The notes beneath the pieces were generated by a model. That model made no database searches. It saw nothing but the letters and a program-made list of their open reading frames with translations, and had not been told where the DNA came from. The position numbers and the translations under genes are program-made. From an uncultured Roseicyclus sp. (lineage in GTDB: Bacteria; Pseudomonadota; Alphaproteobacteria; Rhodobacterales; Rhodobacteraceae): DNA of 64,000 nucleotides. Positions 1-9,984 of this stretch are shown here, in pieces; positions within the stretch are counted from its first letter, which is position 1, and every line of letters starts with the position of its first letter. Location: positions 1 to 64,000 of the forward strand of contig NZ_CALAHQ010000034.1 of the NCBI RefSeq assembly GCF_937892565.1, read 5' to 3'.

Positions 1-1
1 G

Positions 2-55
2 CTTGATGCGAAACGGGCAATCGATCAGGCGGCAAGACTGGCGGCGGTGTTGTAG
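2..55 (+). CDS. C-terminal tail of a truncated upstream gene
   Basis: The first bases read as an open frame ending LDAKRAIDQAARLAAVL followed by TAG. The alanine-rich amphipathic composition and high-GC codon use fit a genuine C-terminus cut off by the window edge. It is too short to assign to a family, and it could be chance. Confidence 0.3.
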   Translation, partial: LDAKRAIDQAARLAAVL

Positions 56-140
56 AGGAGAAGGTCACAAGGCGCCATTGTTGGCACCAGCCGTGCGAGG
101 CGCGAATGCGCGCTTAAAAGTACAAAGGAAGAAGATACTC

Positions 141-710
141 ATGTTTCAGTTTCCCAATGACTTTGATCCTCAACCGTCACTTGAAAATGACTTGCTTGTC
201 CTTTGTCCATTGGCTCGCGCAGATATCGACGAACTGGCCATGGCGGCGAGCGATCCAGCCATTTGGGCAGGGCATCCAGCTCGGAACAGGTATCAAAGAG
301 ACATCTTTGACGGGTATTTCACGGTACTCCTCAACATTGGTGGAGCGTTACTGGTTCGAGATCGCGCGACAGAAGACGTGATCGGATGCTCTGCGTTTTA
401 TACAGATCCTTCAGCGCCCTCGCGACTGTCAATCGGATTCACCTTTCTGACTTGCTCACATTGGGGCGGTTCGACGAACAAAGCTCTGAAAAGCCTGATG
501 CTTGATCATCTCTATAAGCATAATTCCGAAGCGTGGTTTCACATTGGAATACACAACATGCGCTCGCAAGCAGCGACGATGAAGCTTGGTGCGCTTTTGG
601 CACATGAAGCTGATCTGGATTTGGGCGGCGGCCCTCAATCTTGGCGGTGCTACTGTCTCACACGTGAGTCTTGGAAGGCGAGGTTATTGAATGGAGACAC
701 AAAAATCTGA
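141..710 (+). CDS. GNAT-family N-acetyltransferase (low GC)
   Basis: A 189-aa protein that looks like a RimJ/RimL-type GNAT acyl-CoA N-acetyltransferase. The mid-protein stretch with IGFTFL, then HWGGSTNKALKSLML, resembles the strand plus acetyl-CoA-binding helix of that group, and it is followed by a strand (AWFHIGIHNMRSQ) and a helix (AATMKLGAL). The start chosen is the ATG preceded by AAGGAAG; the frame is open further upstream, but that part has a different, high-GC composition. Base composition and codon use are clearly less GC-rich than everything to the right, which suggests recent acquisition. The gene stands alone, convergent with the ornithine cyclodeaminase-like gene. The acetyl acceptor cannot be predicted. 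Confidence 0.6.
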   Translation: MFQFPNDFDPQPSLENDLLVLCPLARADIDELAMAASDPAIWAGHPARNRYQRDIFDGYFTVLLNIGGALLVRDRATEDVIGCSAFYTDPSAPSRLSIGFTFLTCSHWGGSTNKALKSLMLDHLYKHNSEAWFHIGIHNMRSQAATMKLGALLAHEADLDLGGGPQSWRCYCLTRESWKARLLNGDTKI

Positions 711-788
711 CTATTGGGATGCAACGCAAAAGGGAACTTTGTCCAGCATTGCTGCCCTTGGATCCTGAAGAGCCCCAACCAACAGCCC

Positions 789-1703
789 CTATCCCCCAAC
801 CCGATCCAGAATATACCGCGCGGTCATCAGGTCGAGATGTGCGCCGCCGCCATTCTTGAAGAGCGTGATCTCATCCTCCGACCGGCGGGCAAAGGCACCG
901 CTGGCCAGATCATAGTAATCGGCCAGCACATCCCCCACACCAATCACCCCATGCGCCAGCGGGATCTTCAACTCTCCGATATGGCCGATGGTGGTGGCGC
1001 GGCTGTCCACGAAAATCCGCGCGCGGGTGAGCGCCCGGTCATCGGCCTCGCGCATGTCGGGGCGATAGGCGCCGATCAGATCGACATGCTGACCGGGGCG
1101 CAGCCATTCGCCCTTGATCACCGGGTCGGTCGCCATGGTGGCGCAGGTGATGATATCGGCCGCACGGGCAGCGGCGGCCAGATCATCGACCACCGCCATG
1201 CCGGGATGGCGCGCGGCCAAACGCTCTGCCCCTGCGCGGTTGCGGTTCCAGACCGAGAACCGCGCATCGGGAAAAAGCGCGCCATAGGCTTGACGCAGCG
1301 AGGCCGCGACCGTTCCCGCCCCCACGATCAAAATGCGCGCGCTGTCCTTGCGCGCCAACATCCGCGCGGCGCACAGGCTGTCGCCCGCCGTTTTCCACTT
1401 GGTCAACAGATGGAAATCGACAATGGCCGCCAATGTTCCGTCGATATCGGAGTATAGCGCCGCCGATCCGTTCACCGCCGGTTTGCCTAAACCGGCATTG
1501 CCCGGAAAGATTGTCGCGGTCTTGACCAGTTGCCCCAAGCCATCGATCCAGGCCGCGCGCGACAACAGCGTATCGGCCCCGCGATAAAGAAAACTATCGG
1601 CGATCTCGGCCCTTGGCCGCGCATGCCCCGCCTCGATCGCGTCGCACAGCCCCAGCCAATCCAGCCGCGCCTCGGCCTCGGGTCCGATGATGGCGATGCT
1701 CAC
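789..1703 (-). CDS. Ornithine cyclodeaminase / mu-crystallin family protein
   Basis: A 304-aa NAD(P)-binding protein of the ornithine cyclodeaminase/mu-crystallin family. Members include ornithine cyclodeaminase, alanine dehydrogenase and ketimine reductases. The central segment carries a Rossmann motif, ILIVGAGTVAAS (roughly residues 123-134), followed by VWNRN at the end of the second strand. The upstream region with KTATIFPGN and the WKTAGDSLCAARML segment match the substrate-binding and dimer portions of the family. The length is close to the usual 310-340. Its ATG overlaps the stop of the HAD gene (ATGA), so it is the last gene of a three-gene fghA-HAD-OCD transcript. The true substrate is unknown; a role in amino-acid or imine metabolism is inference. 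Confidence 0.75.
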   Translation of the reverse strand: MSIAIIGPEAEARLDWLGLCDAIEAGHARPRAEIADSFLYRGADTLLSRAAWIDGLGQLVKTATIFPGNAGLGKPAVNGSAALYSDIDGTLAAIVDFHLLTKWKTAGDSLCAARMLARKDSARILIVGAGTVAASLRQAYGALFPDARFSVWNRNRAGAERLAARHPGMAVVDDLAAAARAADIITCATMATDPVIKGEWLRPGQHVDLIGAYRPDMREADDRALTRARIFVDSRATTIGHIGELKIPLAHGVIGVGDVLADYYDLASGAFARRSEDEITLFKNGGGAHLDLMTARYILDRVGG

Positions 1704-2323
1704 GCCGCCGCCTCATCCGCGCTCAAGAGCCCCGCCGCCACAAGCCTGTCGGCCCAACCTTGCGGATGCTCAAACAGATGCGCCTGCCAGCCACGGGTTT
1801 CGGCGACCTTGATATTGGCCTCCCGATCATCGGCAAACAGGATCGCACCCGGCGCAAGCGCCAGCCGGTCCTCGACCATCTCGTAAATCCGCGGATCGGG
1901 TTTGGTCACCTGCAACCGCCCCGAGACGAATTCGATATCGAACTCATTGAGGAAATCGAACTGCGTCTGGGCATAGGCGTAGCTGTCCACCCCGAAATTC
2001 GTCAGGCAATGCACCGGCACCCCCTTGGCCCGCAGCCGCCGCAAAAGCGCCACGGAATGATCGATCACGGGTGTGGCCAGTTCGATCCAGCTGTCATGCC
2101 AATCGCGGATTTCGGCCCGCCATTTCGGATGGGCATCGGCGGTTTCATAGATCACTTGGGTAAAGGGCTCACCCCGATCGACACGCTCGTTCATCCAATG
2201 CAGATCAACCTCGGCAAACAGCGCACGGCGGCGATCCTCCCCATAGACGCGGTCATAATAATGCTCGGGCTGCCAGCCGATCAGCACATTCCCGATGTCG
2301 AAAATCACGGCCTGCGGTGTCAT
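1700..2323 (-). CDS. HAD-superfamily hydrolase, class IA
   Basis: A 207-aa HAD hydrolase with the ordered motifs: motif I FDIGNVLIGW near the N-terminus, where the usual second DxD aspartate is Asn (D-x-G-N, as in the YihX/haloacid dehalogenase-like branch); motif II LTNFG; motif III lysine in VTKPDPRIYE; motif IV FADDREANI. The helical cap after motif I places it in subfamily IA. The family hydrolyses phosphate esters or C-halogen bonds, and the substrate here is unknown. Start and stop both overlap neighbours by four bases (ATGA), giving tight coupling downstream of the S-formylglutathione hydrolase gene. Confidence 0.8.
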   Translation of the reverse strand: MTPQAVIFDIGNVLIGWQPEHYYDRVYGEDRRRALFAEVDLHWMNERVDRGEPFTQVIYETADAHPKWRAEIRDWHDSWIELATPVIDHSVALLRRLRAKGVPVHCLTNFGVDSYAYAQTQFDFLNEFDIEFVSGRLQVTKPDPRIYEMVEDRLALAPGAILFADDREANIKVAETRGWQAHLFEHPQGWADRLVAAGLLSADEAAA

Positions 2324-3159
2324 TCGGCCACCCCATAAAGCGCCTCGGCGTGAAAGCTCACATGATCCTCCATGAAGGTCGAAACAAAGAAATAGCTGTG
2401 GTCATAGCCCGGCTGGAACCGGATCGCGGCATGCTGGCGCCGCGTGGCGATGGCGCTTGCCAAGGCTTCGGTCCCCAAGAGATGCCCGAACTGATCCGCC
2501 GTGCCGGTGTCGATCAGGATCGGCCCCGCAAAACCGCGCTCGCGCATCAGAACGCTGGCGTCATGCGCTTCCCACAGGGCGGTGTTGTCGCCCAGATAGG
2601 CGGTGAACTGCTTGCGGCCCCACTCGCTTTCCATCGGGTTGCAGATCGGCGCAAAGGCCGAAACGCTGGCAAAGCGCCCCGGAAAGCTCATCGCAATCGT
2701 CAGCGCCCCATGCCCGCCCATCGAATGCCCGGTGATCGCCTGGCGTGCCTCATCCAACGCAAAGCGCTTGAACAGCGCTTGGGGCAATTCCTCGGTGATA
2801 TAGCTCCACATCTGGAAATGCCGGGCCCAAGGGTCTTGTGTGGCGTTAAGATAAAAACCCGCCCCTTGCCCAAGATCATAGGCCGCATCATCAGGCACAG
2901 CCGCCCCACGGGGGCTGGTATCGGGAAACACCAGGGCGATCCCCTGTTCGGCGGCCCATGTTTGCGCCCCTGCCTTTTCCATCGCATTGGCATGCGTGCA
3001 GGTCAGCCCCGACAGGTACCACAGCACGGGAACACGCCCCTCTGTCGCTTCGGCGGGCAAAAACAGGCCGAATGTCATATCCGTGCCCGTGGCATCGGAT
3101 GCATGGCGATACACCCCTTGGGTGCCGCCGAAACAGCGGTTTTCGGATATCGTCTCCAT
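2320..3159 (-). CDS. fghA: S-formylglutathione hydrolase
   Basis: A 279-aa esterase-D-type alpha/beta hydrolase that hydrolyses S-formylglutathione to formate and glutathione, the second step of glutathione-dependent formaldehyde oxidation. Visible are the oxyanion region LWYLSGLTCTHAN, the nucleophile elbow GHSMGGHGAL, the catalytic-Asp region LIDTGTADQF and the His in GYDHSYFF. The frame is open upstream of the chosen start, but the ATG at 3159 has a strong AGGAGGGCG Shine-Dalgarno and gives the family's usual N-terminus. It heads a transcript with the HAD and cyclodeaminase-like genes. The partner dehydrogenase (adhI/flhA) is encoded 2.4 kb away, on the same strand. Confidence 0.93.
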   Translation of the reverse strand: METISENRCFGGTQGVYRHASDATGTDMTFGLFLPAEATEGRVPVLWYLSGLTCTHANAMEKAGAQTWAAEQGIALVFPDTSPRGAAVPDDAAYDLGQGAGFYLNATQDPWARHFQMWSYITEELPQALFKRFALDEARQAITGHSMGGHGALTIAMSFPGRFASVSAFAPICNPMESEWGRKQFTAYLGDNTALWEAHDASVLMRERGFAGPILIDTGTADQFGHLLGTEALASAIATRRQHAAIRFQPGYDHSYFFVSTFMEDHVSFHAEALYGVAE

Positions 3160-3220
3160 CGCGCCCTCCTCAGGCCACGGGGCAAGCCCTAGCCTGCCAG
3201 ATATGGACCACGCAAGCGCC

Positions 3221-4171
3221 TCAGCCGCCCGGCACGATGCCTGCCATCTGGGATACCCATGCAATCACCACCGAAACGGTCACGATCGAGGCCACCGTCG
3301 AAATCAAGATCGCCGCCGATACGCGCTGTGGCGCGACGCCGTAATGCTGTGCCAACATGAAGATGTTACCCGCCACCGGCAAGGATGCGGCCGCAATCAT
3401 CACGGCTGCGTCGAATACCGGCACCGGAAACAGCACCAACGCGGCAAAAGCCACCGCCGCCGGGTGCAGCACCAGCTTGCAAAAGCTCAACCAGCCCGCG
3501 ACCTCGATCCGCTCGGCCGATTTGCCCGCCAGCGACGCCCCGATGGCAAACAGCGCGCCGGGCGTGGCCGCCGCCCCCAGAATGCCCAGAAACTCGTTCA
3601 CCGGCCCGGGCAAGGCCATGCCCGTCGACGACCATGCCAGACCCAGAACCATGGAGACGATCATCGGATTTTTCAGCAATCCGGTCCCGGCCGTCTTGAC
3701 GATGCCAAGCGACATCCGGCCATCGCGGCTCCCTGTGATCAAGATCACGATGATCGAAGAAAACACGACCAGATCCAGCGCCAGAACCATCAAGACAGGC
3801 CCCGCTGCCGCCTCCCCCATCAGCACGATCAGCATCGGCACACCCAGAAAACCGGTGTTGCCGATGACCGCGCATTGCGCTTCGACCGCTGCTTCCGCGA
3901 TGGAACGGTTGCGCAAGAACGCCACAGCCGTGGCGATGGCGTAGACGAAGAAACAGCCCCACAAATAGGCCGCCACGAACCACCAATCGAATATCTCTGA
4001 CAGGGACAGGTTCGCGGCAAATCGGAACAGCATCGCCGACAGCGCGAAATAGAACACGAACTTGGTCAGATAGGCCGCCGCCTCGGCCGTGAAAAAGCCG
4101 CTCCGGCAGGCCTGCCAGCCAAGGCCGATCAAAGCAAAGAAAGGCAGCGTCTTGAGGAATATCTCGATCAT
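3221..4171 (-). CDS. AEC (auxin efflux carrier) family transporter
   Basis: A 316-aa inner-membrane protein with about ten hydrophobic segments in two five-helix halves, typical of the AEC family (YfdV/MdcF-like permeases for organic acids such as malonate or malate). The N-terminus MIEIFLKTLPFFALIGLGW and the motifs NTGFLGVPMLIVLMGE (first half) and ASLPVAGNIFMLAQHYG (second half) fit the family repeats. It is divergent from a TetR gene across 135 bp containing an inverted repeat, so control by that TetR protein is plausible. The transported substrate is unknown. Confidence 0.85.
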   Translation of the reverse strand: MIEIFLKTLPFFALIGLGWQACRSGFFTAEAAAYLTKFVFYFALSAMLFRFAANLSLSEIFDWWFVAAYLWGCFFVYAIATAVAFLRNRSIAEAAVEAQCAVIGNTGFLGVPMLIVLMGEAAAGPVLMVLALDLVVFSSIIVILITGSRDGRMSLGIVKTAGTGLLKNPMIVSMVLGLAWSSTGMALPGPVNEFLGILGAAATPGALFAIGASLAGKSAERIEVAGWLSFCKLVLHPAAVAFAALVLFPVPVFDAAVMIAAASLPVAGNIFMLAQHYGVAPQRVSAAILISTVASIVTVSVVIAWVSQMAGIVPGG

Positions 4172-4266
4172 GCCCCTTGGCTAATGCGACCCCCGGCCAG
4201 AGTCCATCCACCCCCAAGCGGGCAAGGCCGCCACGCAAGCACGGTCCGAGATCCTTGCCGAAACTG

Positions 4267-4278
4267 AACCGAATGGTT
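4267..4278. promoter_or_regulatory. Inverted repeat AACC-N4-GGTT, possible TetR operator
   Basis: AACCGAATGGTT is a four-base-arm inverted repeat in the intergenic region between the AEC transporter and the TetR gene, 29 bp before the TetR start codon. TetR-family repressors usually bind palindromes in such divergent promoters, so it is the best operator candidate here. The short arms could still be chance. Confidence 0.4.
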
Positions 4279-4306
4279 TACGTTGCGATATATCAAGAGG
4301 GCGAGC

Positions 4307-4924
4307 ATGAACGCAGAGGCGCAGATCAAGAAGGGCCGCAAGTTCGATCAGGTGATCGAAGGCGCGCGCTCTGTGTTCATGCGCGAAGGCTATGAGGGCG
4401 CCAGCGTCGATGAGATCGCGCGCGATGCCGGCGTATCAAAGGCCACGCTTTACAGCTACTTCCCCGACAAGCAGCACCTGTTTCTTGCGGTTCTGGAAAC
4501 CGAATGCGCCCAGCAAGCCGAGGTCGAATTTCTTGAGGATACCGGCGATCTGACCGTCGAAGAAACGCTGCATGTCATCTGCAAGACGCTGATCACCTTC
4601 ATCTTGTCACGATTCGGTCAGGACATGTTCCGCGTCTGCGTGGCCGAGGCCCAGCGCTTTCCCGAGCTTGGACGGGCCTTTTACGACAGCGGGCCCAAGA
4701 AATGGGGGCGAAAGATCGCGCTCTATCTGGAAACATCCAAGGCGCAACGCACGCTTTGCATCGACGACAGCCTTTTGGCGGCCGACCAACTGGCCCAGCT
4801 TTGCCGCGCCGATCTGATGCTCAAGGTGCTGTTCGGCATCCAGAACAACCCTACCGAAGACGAGATCGACCGCGTCGCCGCCGAAGCGGTCAAGACCTTC
4901 CTCGCGCGCTACCGCCGCCCCTGA
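4307..4924 (+). CDS. TetR/AcrR family transcriptional regulator
   Basis: A 205-aa one-component repressor. The N-terminal DNA-binding domain shows VIEGARSVFMREGYEGASVDEIARDAGVSKATLYSYFPDKQHLF in order (residues about 14-60), the standard TetR helix-turn-helix. The rest is an all-helical ligand/dimer domain resembling the AcrR-type C-terminal domain (AEAQRFPELGRAFYDSGP). The start at this ATG is favoured by AGAGGG five bases upstream; an in-frame codon eight residues earlier lacks such a site. It probably regulates itself and the divergent AEC transporter. Confidence 0.88.
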   Translation: MNAEAQIKKGRKFDQVIEGARSVFMREGYEGASVDEIARDAGVSKATLYSYFPDKQHLFLAVLETECAQQAEVEFLEDTGDLTVEETLHVICKTLITFILSRFGQDMFRVCVAEAQRFPELGRAFYDSGPKKWGRKIALYLETSKAQRTLCIDDSLLAADQLAQLCRADLMLKVLFGIQNNPTEDEIDRVAAEAVKTFLARYRRP

Positions 4925-4961
4925 ACCGTTCACCTCGCATCAAGGTTAACGCGCCCGCCCT

Positions 4962-5020
4962 CTTTGCTTTCCAAATACTCCGGGGGCGGCCGCAGGCCGC
5001 GGGCAGAGCCCCCTTTGCCT
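4962..5020 (+). repeat. Dispersed CTTTGC...AAATACTCCGGGGG repeat, copy 1
   Basis: Begins CTTTGCTTTCCAAATACTCC and continues into a GC-rich palindromic part (GCGGCCGCAGGCCGC and GGGCAGAGCCCCC). The same head recurs at 32941 and 50295, and in diverged, inverted form at 34327-34367. This copy sits in the gap between the convergent TetR and GNAT genes and may also act as a terminator. Confidence 0.75.
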
Positions 5021-5027
5021 CGTGTCG

Positions 5028-5525
5028 TTACAGATCCTTCCACATCACCAGCGCGTCCACAAAACCGTGCTCGGGGTGGCGAAAGGCACCGGGCAAGCGG
5101 GCCAGGGTGCGAAACCCCGCCCCTTGCCAGATCGCGATGGCGCGTGTGTTGGTGGACACCACGAAATTGAACTGCATCGCGCGATATCCCTGCGCTTCGG
5201 CCTCAGGCAAGGCATGGGCCAGCATCGCACGCGCCACGCCATGCCCACGCGCCGCCGGAGCGGTGACAAAACCGCAATTGCACACATGCGCGCCGCCACC
5301 CGCCTGATTGGGGCGGATGTAATAGCTGCCCAGCGCCACACCATCGGCTTCGGCCAGAAACACGGTCTTGTCGGGCGCGCACCAATAGGCCAGCGCGCCG
5401 TCCGGCGTGATGTCGGGATCGATCGTGTAGGTATCGCCCGCCCGAAACACCGGCATCACCAGATCGCAAAGCGCCACGCCATCCGATGGCGCGGCGCGAC
5501 GGATCGACAGACCGGCTTGCATCAT
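5028..5525 (-). CDS. GNAT-family N-acetyltransferase
   Basis: A 165-aa single-domain GNAT acetyltransferase. The acetyl-CoA pyrophosphate-binding signature is visible as APAARGHGVARAMLAHAL, followed by the NTRAIAIWQGAGF motif (Asn plus aromatic of motif B). The N-terminal SIRRAAPSDGVALCDLV is the usual first strand and helix. The in-frame TTG at 5546 would overlap the adhI stop, but ATG at 5525 (or the adjacent ATG at 5522) is preceded by GGAGCC and GGTGGG and is preferred. It lies immediately downstream of adhI and is likely cotranscribed. The substrate is unknown. Confidence 0.82.
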   Translation of the reverse strand: MMQAGLSIRRAAPSDGVALCDLVMPVFRAGDTYTIDPDITPDGALAYWCAPDKTVFLAEADGVALGSYYIRPNQAGGGAHVCNCGFVTAPAARGHGVARAMLAHALPEAEAQGYRAMQFNFVVSTNTRAIAIWQGAGFRTLARLPGAFRHPEHGFVDALVMWKDL

Positions 5526-5542
5526 TGGCCCACCGGCTCCGC

Positions 5543-6673
<1,131 letters not shown>

Positions 6674-6751
6674 GATCTGACCCCTTACAGATGCTTGTGT
6701 TAGGCCGACCTTGTGCCAATCTAAGGGGCAACGCAACGGAGGATGCCCATC

Positions 6752-7006
6752 ATGATACGCACCGGCCTGGCCATGCTCGCCTGTTTTGTCGCGATCCCAG
6801 CCTGCGCACAGGACACTGACACCTGCGGTGGGGCGGGCTTTCAGGGGCTGGTGGGCCAAGCGGGAGAGATCGCCCGGATGCTGGAATTGGACCAGCCCGT
6901 TCGCATCATCCCGCCCGACAGCGGGGTGACGATGGATTTCCGACCCGACCGGATCAACTTTGAACTCGACGCCGCGGGGCGTATCGCGGTGGTGCGTTGC
7001 GGATGA
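6752..7006 (+). CDS. Secreted I78-family peptidase-inhibitor-like protein
   Basis: An 84-aa protein with a signal peptide ([19 protein letters not shown], cleavage after ACA) and a mature part matching the I78 inhibitor pattern: CGG....LVGQ, then [20 protein letters not shown], then [11 protein letters not shown]. Two cysteines probably form one disulfide. An ATG three codons earlier lies directly against the GGAGG ribosome-binding site, so the second ATG, about nine bases away, is the better start. I78 proteins inhibit serine peptidases in some fungi; in bacteria their targets are mostly unknown. The location would be periplasmic or a lipidated variant. Confidence 0.78.
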   Translation: MIRTGLAMLACFVAIPACAQDTDTCGGAGFQGLVGQAGEIARMLELDQPVRIIPPDSGVTMDFRPDRINFELDAAGRIAVVRCG

Positions 7007-7007
7007 C

Positions 7008-7036
7008 TTGCGCCGCTCTCTGATTCCCCTTATATG
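7008..7036 (+). promoter_or_regulatory. Candidate sigma-70 promoter of the rimP-nusA-infB operon
   Basis: TTGCGC, 17 bases, then TATATG. The -35 element starts just after the I78 gene stop codon. Predicted transcription would begin near 7043, leaving a leader of about 97 nt before rimP that contains the terminator-like hairpin described next. Confidence 0.55.
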
Positions 7037-7092
7037 CGCTTCAACAGCGGCGCCCCCGGGTCCAAACCGGATGGCTCCACCGGACAAGTTCG

Positions 7093-7115
7093 ACGGGCCG
7101 CTCGGCCCGTTTTTT
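7093..7115 (+). terminator. Intrinsic terminator / possible rimP leader attenuator
   Basis: ACGGGCC-GCTC-GGCCCGT followed by five Ts, a textbook intrinsic terminator, located 24 bp before the rimP start codon and downstream of the candidate promoter. Upstream bases contain competing short stems (CCGG...CCGG and GTCC...GGAC, about 7057-7086). Either it ends the I78 transcript, or it attenuates the rimP-nusA-infB operon. Confidence 0.7.
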
Positions 7116-7139
7116 CGTTTCTGAAGGCACGTTTCCACC

Positions 7140-7724
7140 GTGAATGACCTGATCGCCAAATCTGCCATGGACCGCAGAATGTCCGAAATCCTGACCCCCG
7201 TGATCGAGGGCATGGGGTTTGAAGTGGTGCGAATCCGCCTGATGGGCGGCATGGCCAAGACGCTTCAGATCATGGTCGAACGCCCGGATGGCGGAATAGA
7301 GGTCGATGAATGTGCCCTGATATCGACCGCAATCAGCGCCGTGCTTGATGTCGAAGACCCGCTGGAAGATGCCTATGCGCTGGAAGTGTCCAGCCCCGGG
7401 ATCGACCGGCCCCTGACGCGGCTCAAGGATTTCGAGACATGGGAAGGCTACGAAGCCCGTCTTGAGACGACCGAGATGATCGATGGCCGCCGCCGCTTCA
7501 AGGGCGTGCTGGCCGGCATCGAGGGCGATGAGGTTTTGATCAACCTCGAAGAAGGCGCCGAGACCCTGACGGTCGGCTTGCATTTCGACTGGCTGTCGGA
7601 TGCCAAGCTTGTCCTGACCGATGAGCTGATCCGAGAGATGCTGCGCGCCCGCAAGGCCGCAGGCATCATCGACGAATCCCAATTTGACGAGATCGAGGAA
7701 GACACCTCGAAGGCGGAGGATTAA
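7140..7724 (+). CDS. rimP: Ribosome maturation factor RimP
   Basis: A 194-aa cytoplasmic factor needed for 30S subunit maturation. The N-terminal alpha/beta domain ([14 protein letters not shown], then [17 protein letters not shown]) and [14 protein letters not shown] are the family hallmarks. The C-terminal SH3-like half ([17 protein letters not shown]) and an alphaproteobacterial acidic tail follow. The start is GTG: no in-frame ATG lies near, and residues 2-9 align with the usual N-terminus of Rhodobacteraceae RimP. It heads the rimP-nusA-ylxR-infB operon, conserved in bacteria. Confidence 0.95.
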   Translation: MNDLIAKSAMDRRMSEILTPVIEGMGFEVVRIRLMGGMAKTLQIMVERPDGGIEVDECALISTAISAVLDVEDPLEDAYALEVSSPGIDRPLTRLKDFETWEGYEARLETTEMIDGRRRFKGVLAGIEGDEVLINLEEGAETLTVGLHFDWLSDAKLVLTDELIREMLRARKAAGIIDESQFDEIEEDTSKAED

Positions 7725-7729
7725 CCACA

Positions 7730-9328
7730 ATGTCCATCACGTCAGCCAACCAGCTGGAACTGTTGCAGACCGCCGATGCGGTGGCGCGCGAAAAGATGAT
7801 CGACCCGTCCCTCGTGGTCGAGGCGATGGAGGAATCCCTCGCCCGCGCGGCCAAGTCGCGCTACGGCGCCGATCTCGACATTCGCGTCAAGATCGACCGG
7901 AAAACAGGCCGCGCCGACTTTACCCGGGTGCGTACCGTGGTCGCAGATGATGCCGTCGAAAACGAAAAGGCCGAACTGACCGTCGCGCAGGCCAAGCCCT
8001 ATCTGGCCGATCCCAAAGTGGGTGATGTGATCGTCGATGTGATTCCGCCCGTTGAACTGGGCCGGATCGCCGCACAATCGGCCAAGCAGGTGATCTTGCA
8101 AAAGGTCCGCGAAGCCGAACGCGACCGCCAGTACGAGGAATTCCGTGACCGCGCGGGCACCATCATCAACGGTATCGTCAAGCGCGAGGAATACGGCAAC
8201 ATCATCGTTGACGTGGGCCGTGGCGAAGCCGTGCTGCGCCGCAACGAAAAGATTGGCCGCGAGGCCTATCGCAACGGCGACCGCATCCGCTGCTACATCA
8301 AGGATGTCCGGCGCGAGGCACGCGGGCCGCAGATTTTCCTCAGCCGCACCGCGCCCGAATTCATGGCCGAATTGTTCAAGATGGAAGTGCCCGAGATCTA
8401 CGACGGCATCATCGAGATCAAGGCCGTCGCCCGCGACCCCGGTTCGCGCGCCAAGATCGCAGTGATTTCCTATGACAGCTCGATCGACCCGGTGGGTGCT
8501 TGCGTCGGCATGCGCGGCAGCCGCGTTCAGGCTGTGGTCAACGAGCTTCAGGGCGAAAAGATCGACATCATTCCGTGGAATAAGGACGCCGCCACCTTCC
8601 TTGTGAACGCGCTTCAGCCCGCCGAAGTAACCAAGGTCGTGATCGACGAAGACGCCGAGCGCATCGAAGTTGTGGTGCCCGATGAACAGCTGTCGCTGGC
8701 AATCGGTCGGCGTGGCCAGAATGTGCGACTGGCCAGCCAGTTAACCGGCCTCGACATCGACATCTTGACCGAAGAGGAAGAAAGCAAGCGCCGTCAGGCC
8801 GAATTCGAAGAGCGCACGCGCCTGTTCATGGACACGCTCGATCTGGATGAATTCTTTGCCCAGCTTCTGGTGTCCGAGGGCTTCACCTCGCTCGAGGAAG
8901 TGGCCTATGTCGATCTCGACGAGCTTCTGGTGATCGAAGGCATCGACGAAGGCACCGCCGGTGAGCTTCAGGCCCGCGCCCGTGATTATCTGGAAGAACA
9001 GAACAAGAAGGCGCTGGAAAAAGCCCGCAGCATGGGTGTGGAAGATGCGCTTGTTGAATTCGACGGTCTGACGCCCCAGATGCTGGTGGCCCTGGCCGAA
9101 GACGGCATCAAGAGCCTTGATGATTTCGCGACATGCGCCGATTGGGAACTGGCCGGCGGCTGGACCACGGTGAACGGCGACCGCGTCAAGGATGAAGGCT
9201 TGCTGGAAGCCTTTGAAGTCAGCCTGGAAGAAGCGCAAAACATGATCATGACCGCCCGCGTCAGGCTGGGGTGGGTCACGATCGAGGAACTGGAAGCACA
9301 GGCCGCCGCCGAGGAGTCGGAGGGCTAA
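7730..9328 (+). CDS. nusA: Transcription termination/antitermination protein NusA
   Basis: A 532-aa RNA polymerase-associated factor. In order: an N-terminal RNAP-binding domain (residues 1-125), an S1 domain ([25 protein letters not shown]), two KH domains (containing [18 protein letters not shown] and [18 protein letters not shown]), then C-terminal helix-hairpin-helix acidic repeats ([20 protein letters not shown] and later [17 protein letters not shown]). The length is normal for alphaproteobacteria, which keep the C-terminal repeats. It starts five bases after the rimP stop. It modulates pausing, intrinsic termination and Nus-factor antitermination of rRNA. Confidence 0.97.
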   Translation: MSITSANQLELLQTADAVAREKMIDPSLVVEAMEESLARAAKSRYGADLDIRVKIDRKTGRADFTRVRTVVADDAVENEKAELTVAQAKPYLADPKVGDVIVDVIPPVELGRIAAQSAKQVILQKVREAERDRQYEEFRDRAGTIINGIVKREEYGNIIVDVGRGEAVLRRNEKIGREAYRNGDRIRCYIKDVRREARGPQIFLSRTAPEFMAELFKMEVPEIYDGIIEIKAVARDPGSRAKIAVISYDSSIDPVGACVGMRGSRVQAVVNELQGEKIDIIPWNKDAATFLVNALQPAEVTKVVIDEDAERIEVVVPDEQLSLAIGRRGQNVRLASQLTGLDIDILTEEEESKRRQAEFEERTRLFMDTLDLDEFFAQLLVSEGFTSLEEVAYVDLDELLVIEGIDEGTAGELQARARDYLEEQNKKALEKARSMGVEDALVEFDGLTPQMLVALAEDGIKSLDDFATCADWELAGGWTTVNGDRVKDEGLLEAFEVSLEEAQNMIMTARVRLGWVTIEELEAQAAAEESEG

Positions 9329-9351
9329 GGCCCTCTGGTCGGGGCCCGCGG

Positions 9352-9984
9352 ATGAGCCGGGGCGGACAAACGACAGACCGCGACGACGGTCCGGAGCGAC
9401 GCTGTATCGCCACAGGCGACGTACAGCCCAAGCACGGCCTGATCCGATTTGTGGTCGGCCCCGAAGGCCAGCTTGGCCCGGATCTGGCGGAAAAGCTGCC
9501 CGGGCGCGGCATCTGGGTCGCCGCCGACCGGGCAGCGCTGGAACTGGCGGTCAAAAAGAACCTGTTCAGCCGTGCGGCCAAACAACCCGTCAGCCTGCCC
9601 GATGATCTGATCGACCGGGTCGAGGCAGGGCTGGTGCGGCGGCTGACCGATATGATCGCGCTTTCGCGCAAGGCCGGCGAGGCTGTGGCCGGGTTCGAAA
9701 AGGTCAAGGACTGGCTGGCCACCAGACAGGTCAAGGTTCTGCTACAGGCCACTGATGGCTCGGAGCGGGGCAAATCCAAACTGTGGACGCCGACAGGCGC
9801 CCGCTATTTCAGCGTCCTGACCGCCCGGGAATTGGGTTTGGCATTCGGACGCCAAAGTGTGATACATGGCGCGCTTGCCGCTGGCGGTCTGGCCCCTCGT
9901 GTTGTAGAGGGAGCCGCAAAACTGCAAGGCCTGCGCAAGGCAGACGGCGGACACCCCGCCGGGAAAGACGAACGGAACGCATGA
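9352..9984 (+). CDS. YlxR-like RNA-binding protein fused to an L7Ae-like domain (DUF448)
   Basis: A 210-aa protein. The N-terminal half is a YlxR/DUF448 domain ([31 protein letters not shown]), a nucleic-acid-binding fold found between nusA and infB in most bacteria. The C-terminal half ([21 protein letters not shown] and later KVLLQATD) resembles the L7Ae/L30e fold and is typical of the alphaproteobacterial fusion. The ATG 24 bp after the nusA stop gives the family N-terminus. The stop overlaps the infB ATG (ATGA), so translation is coupled. The precise function is unknown. Confidence 0.88.
   Translation: MSRGGQTTDRDDGPERRCIATGDVQPKHGLIRFVVGPEGQLGPDLAEKLPGRGIWVAADRAALELAVKKNLFSRAAKQPVSLPDDLIDRVEAGLVRRLTDMIALSRKAGEAVAGFEKVKDWLATRQVKVLLQATDGSERGKSKLWTPTGARYFSVLTARELGLAFGRQSVIHGALAAGGLAPRVVEGAAKLQGLRKADGGHPAGKDERNA

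Noticed and set aside
7040-7092. tRNA-like folded sequence before rimP (some bacteria have a tRNA-fMet gene there)
   Set aside because: No acceptor stem, anticodon arm or TTCRANYC box could be assembled; better explained as leader RNA.
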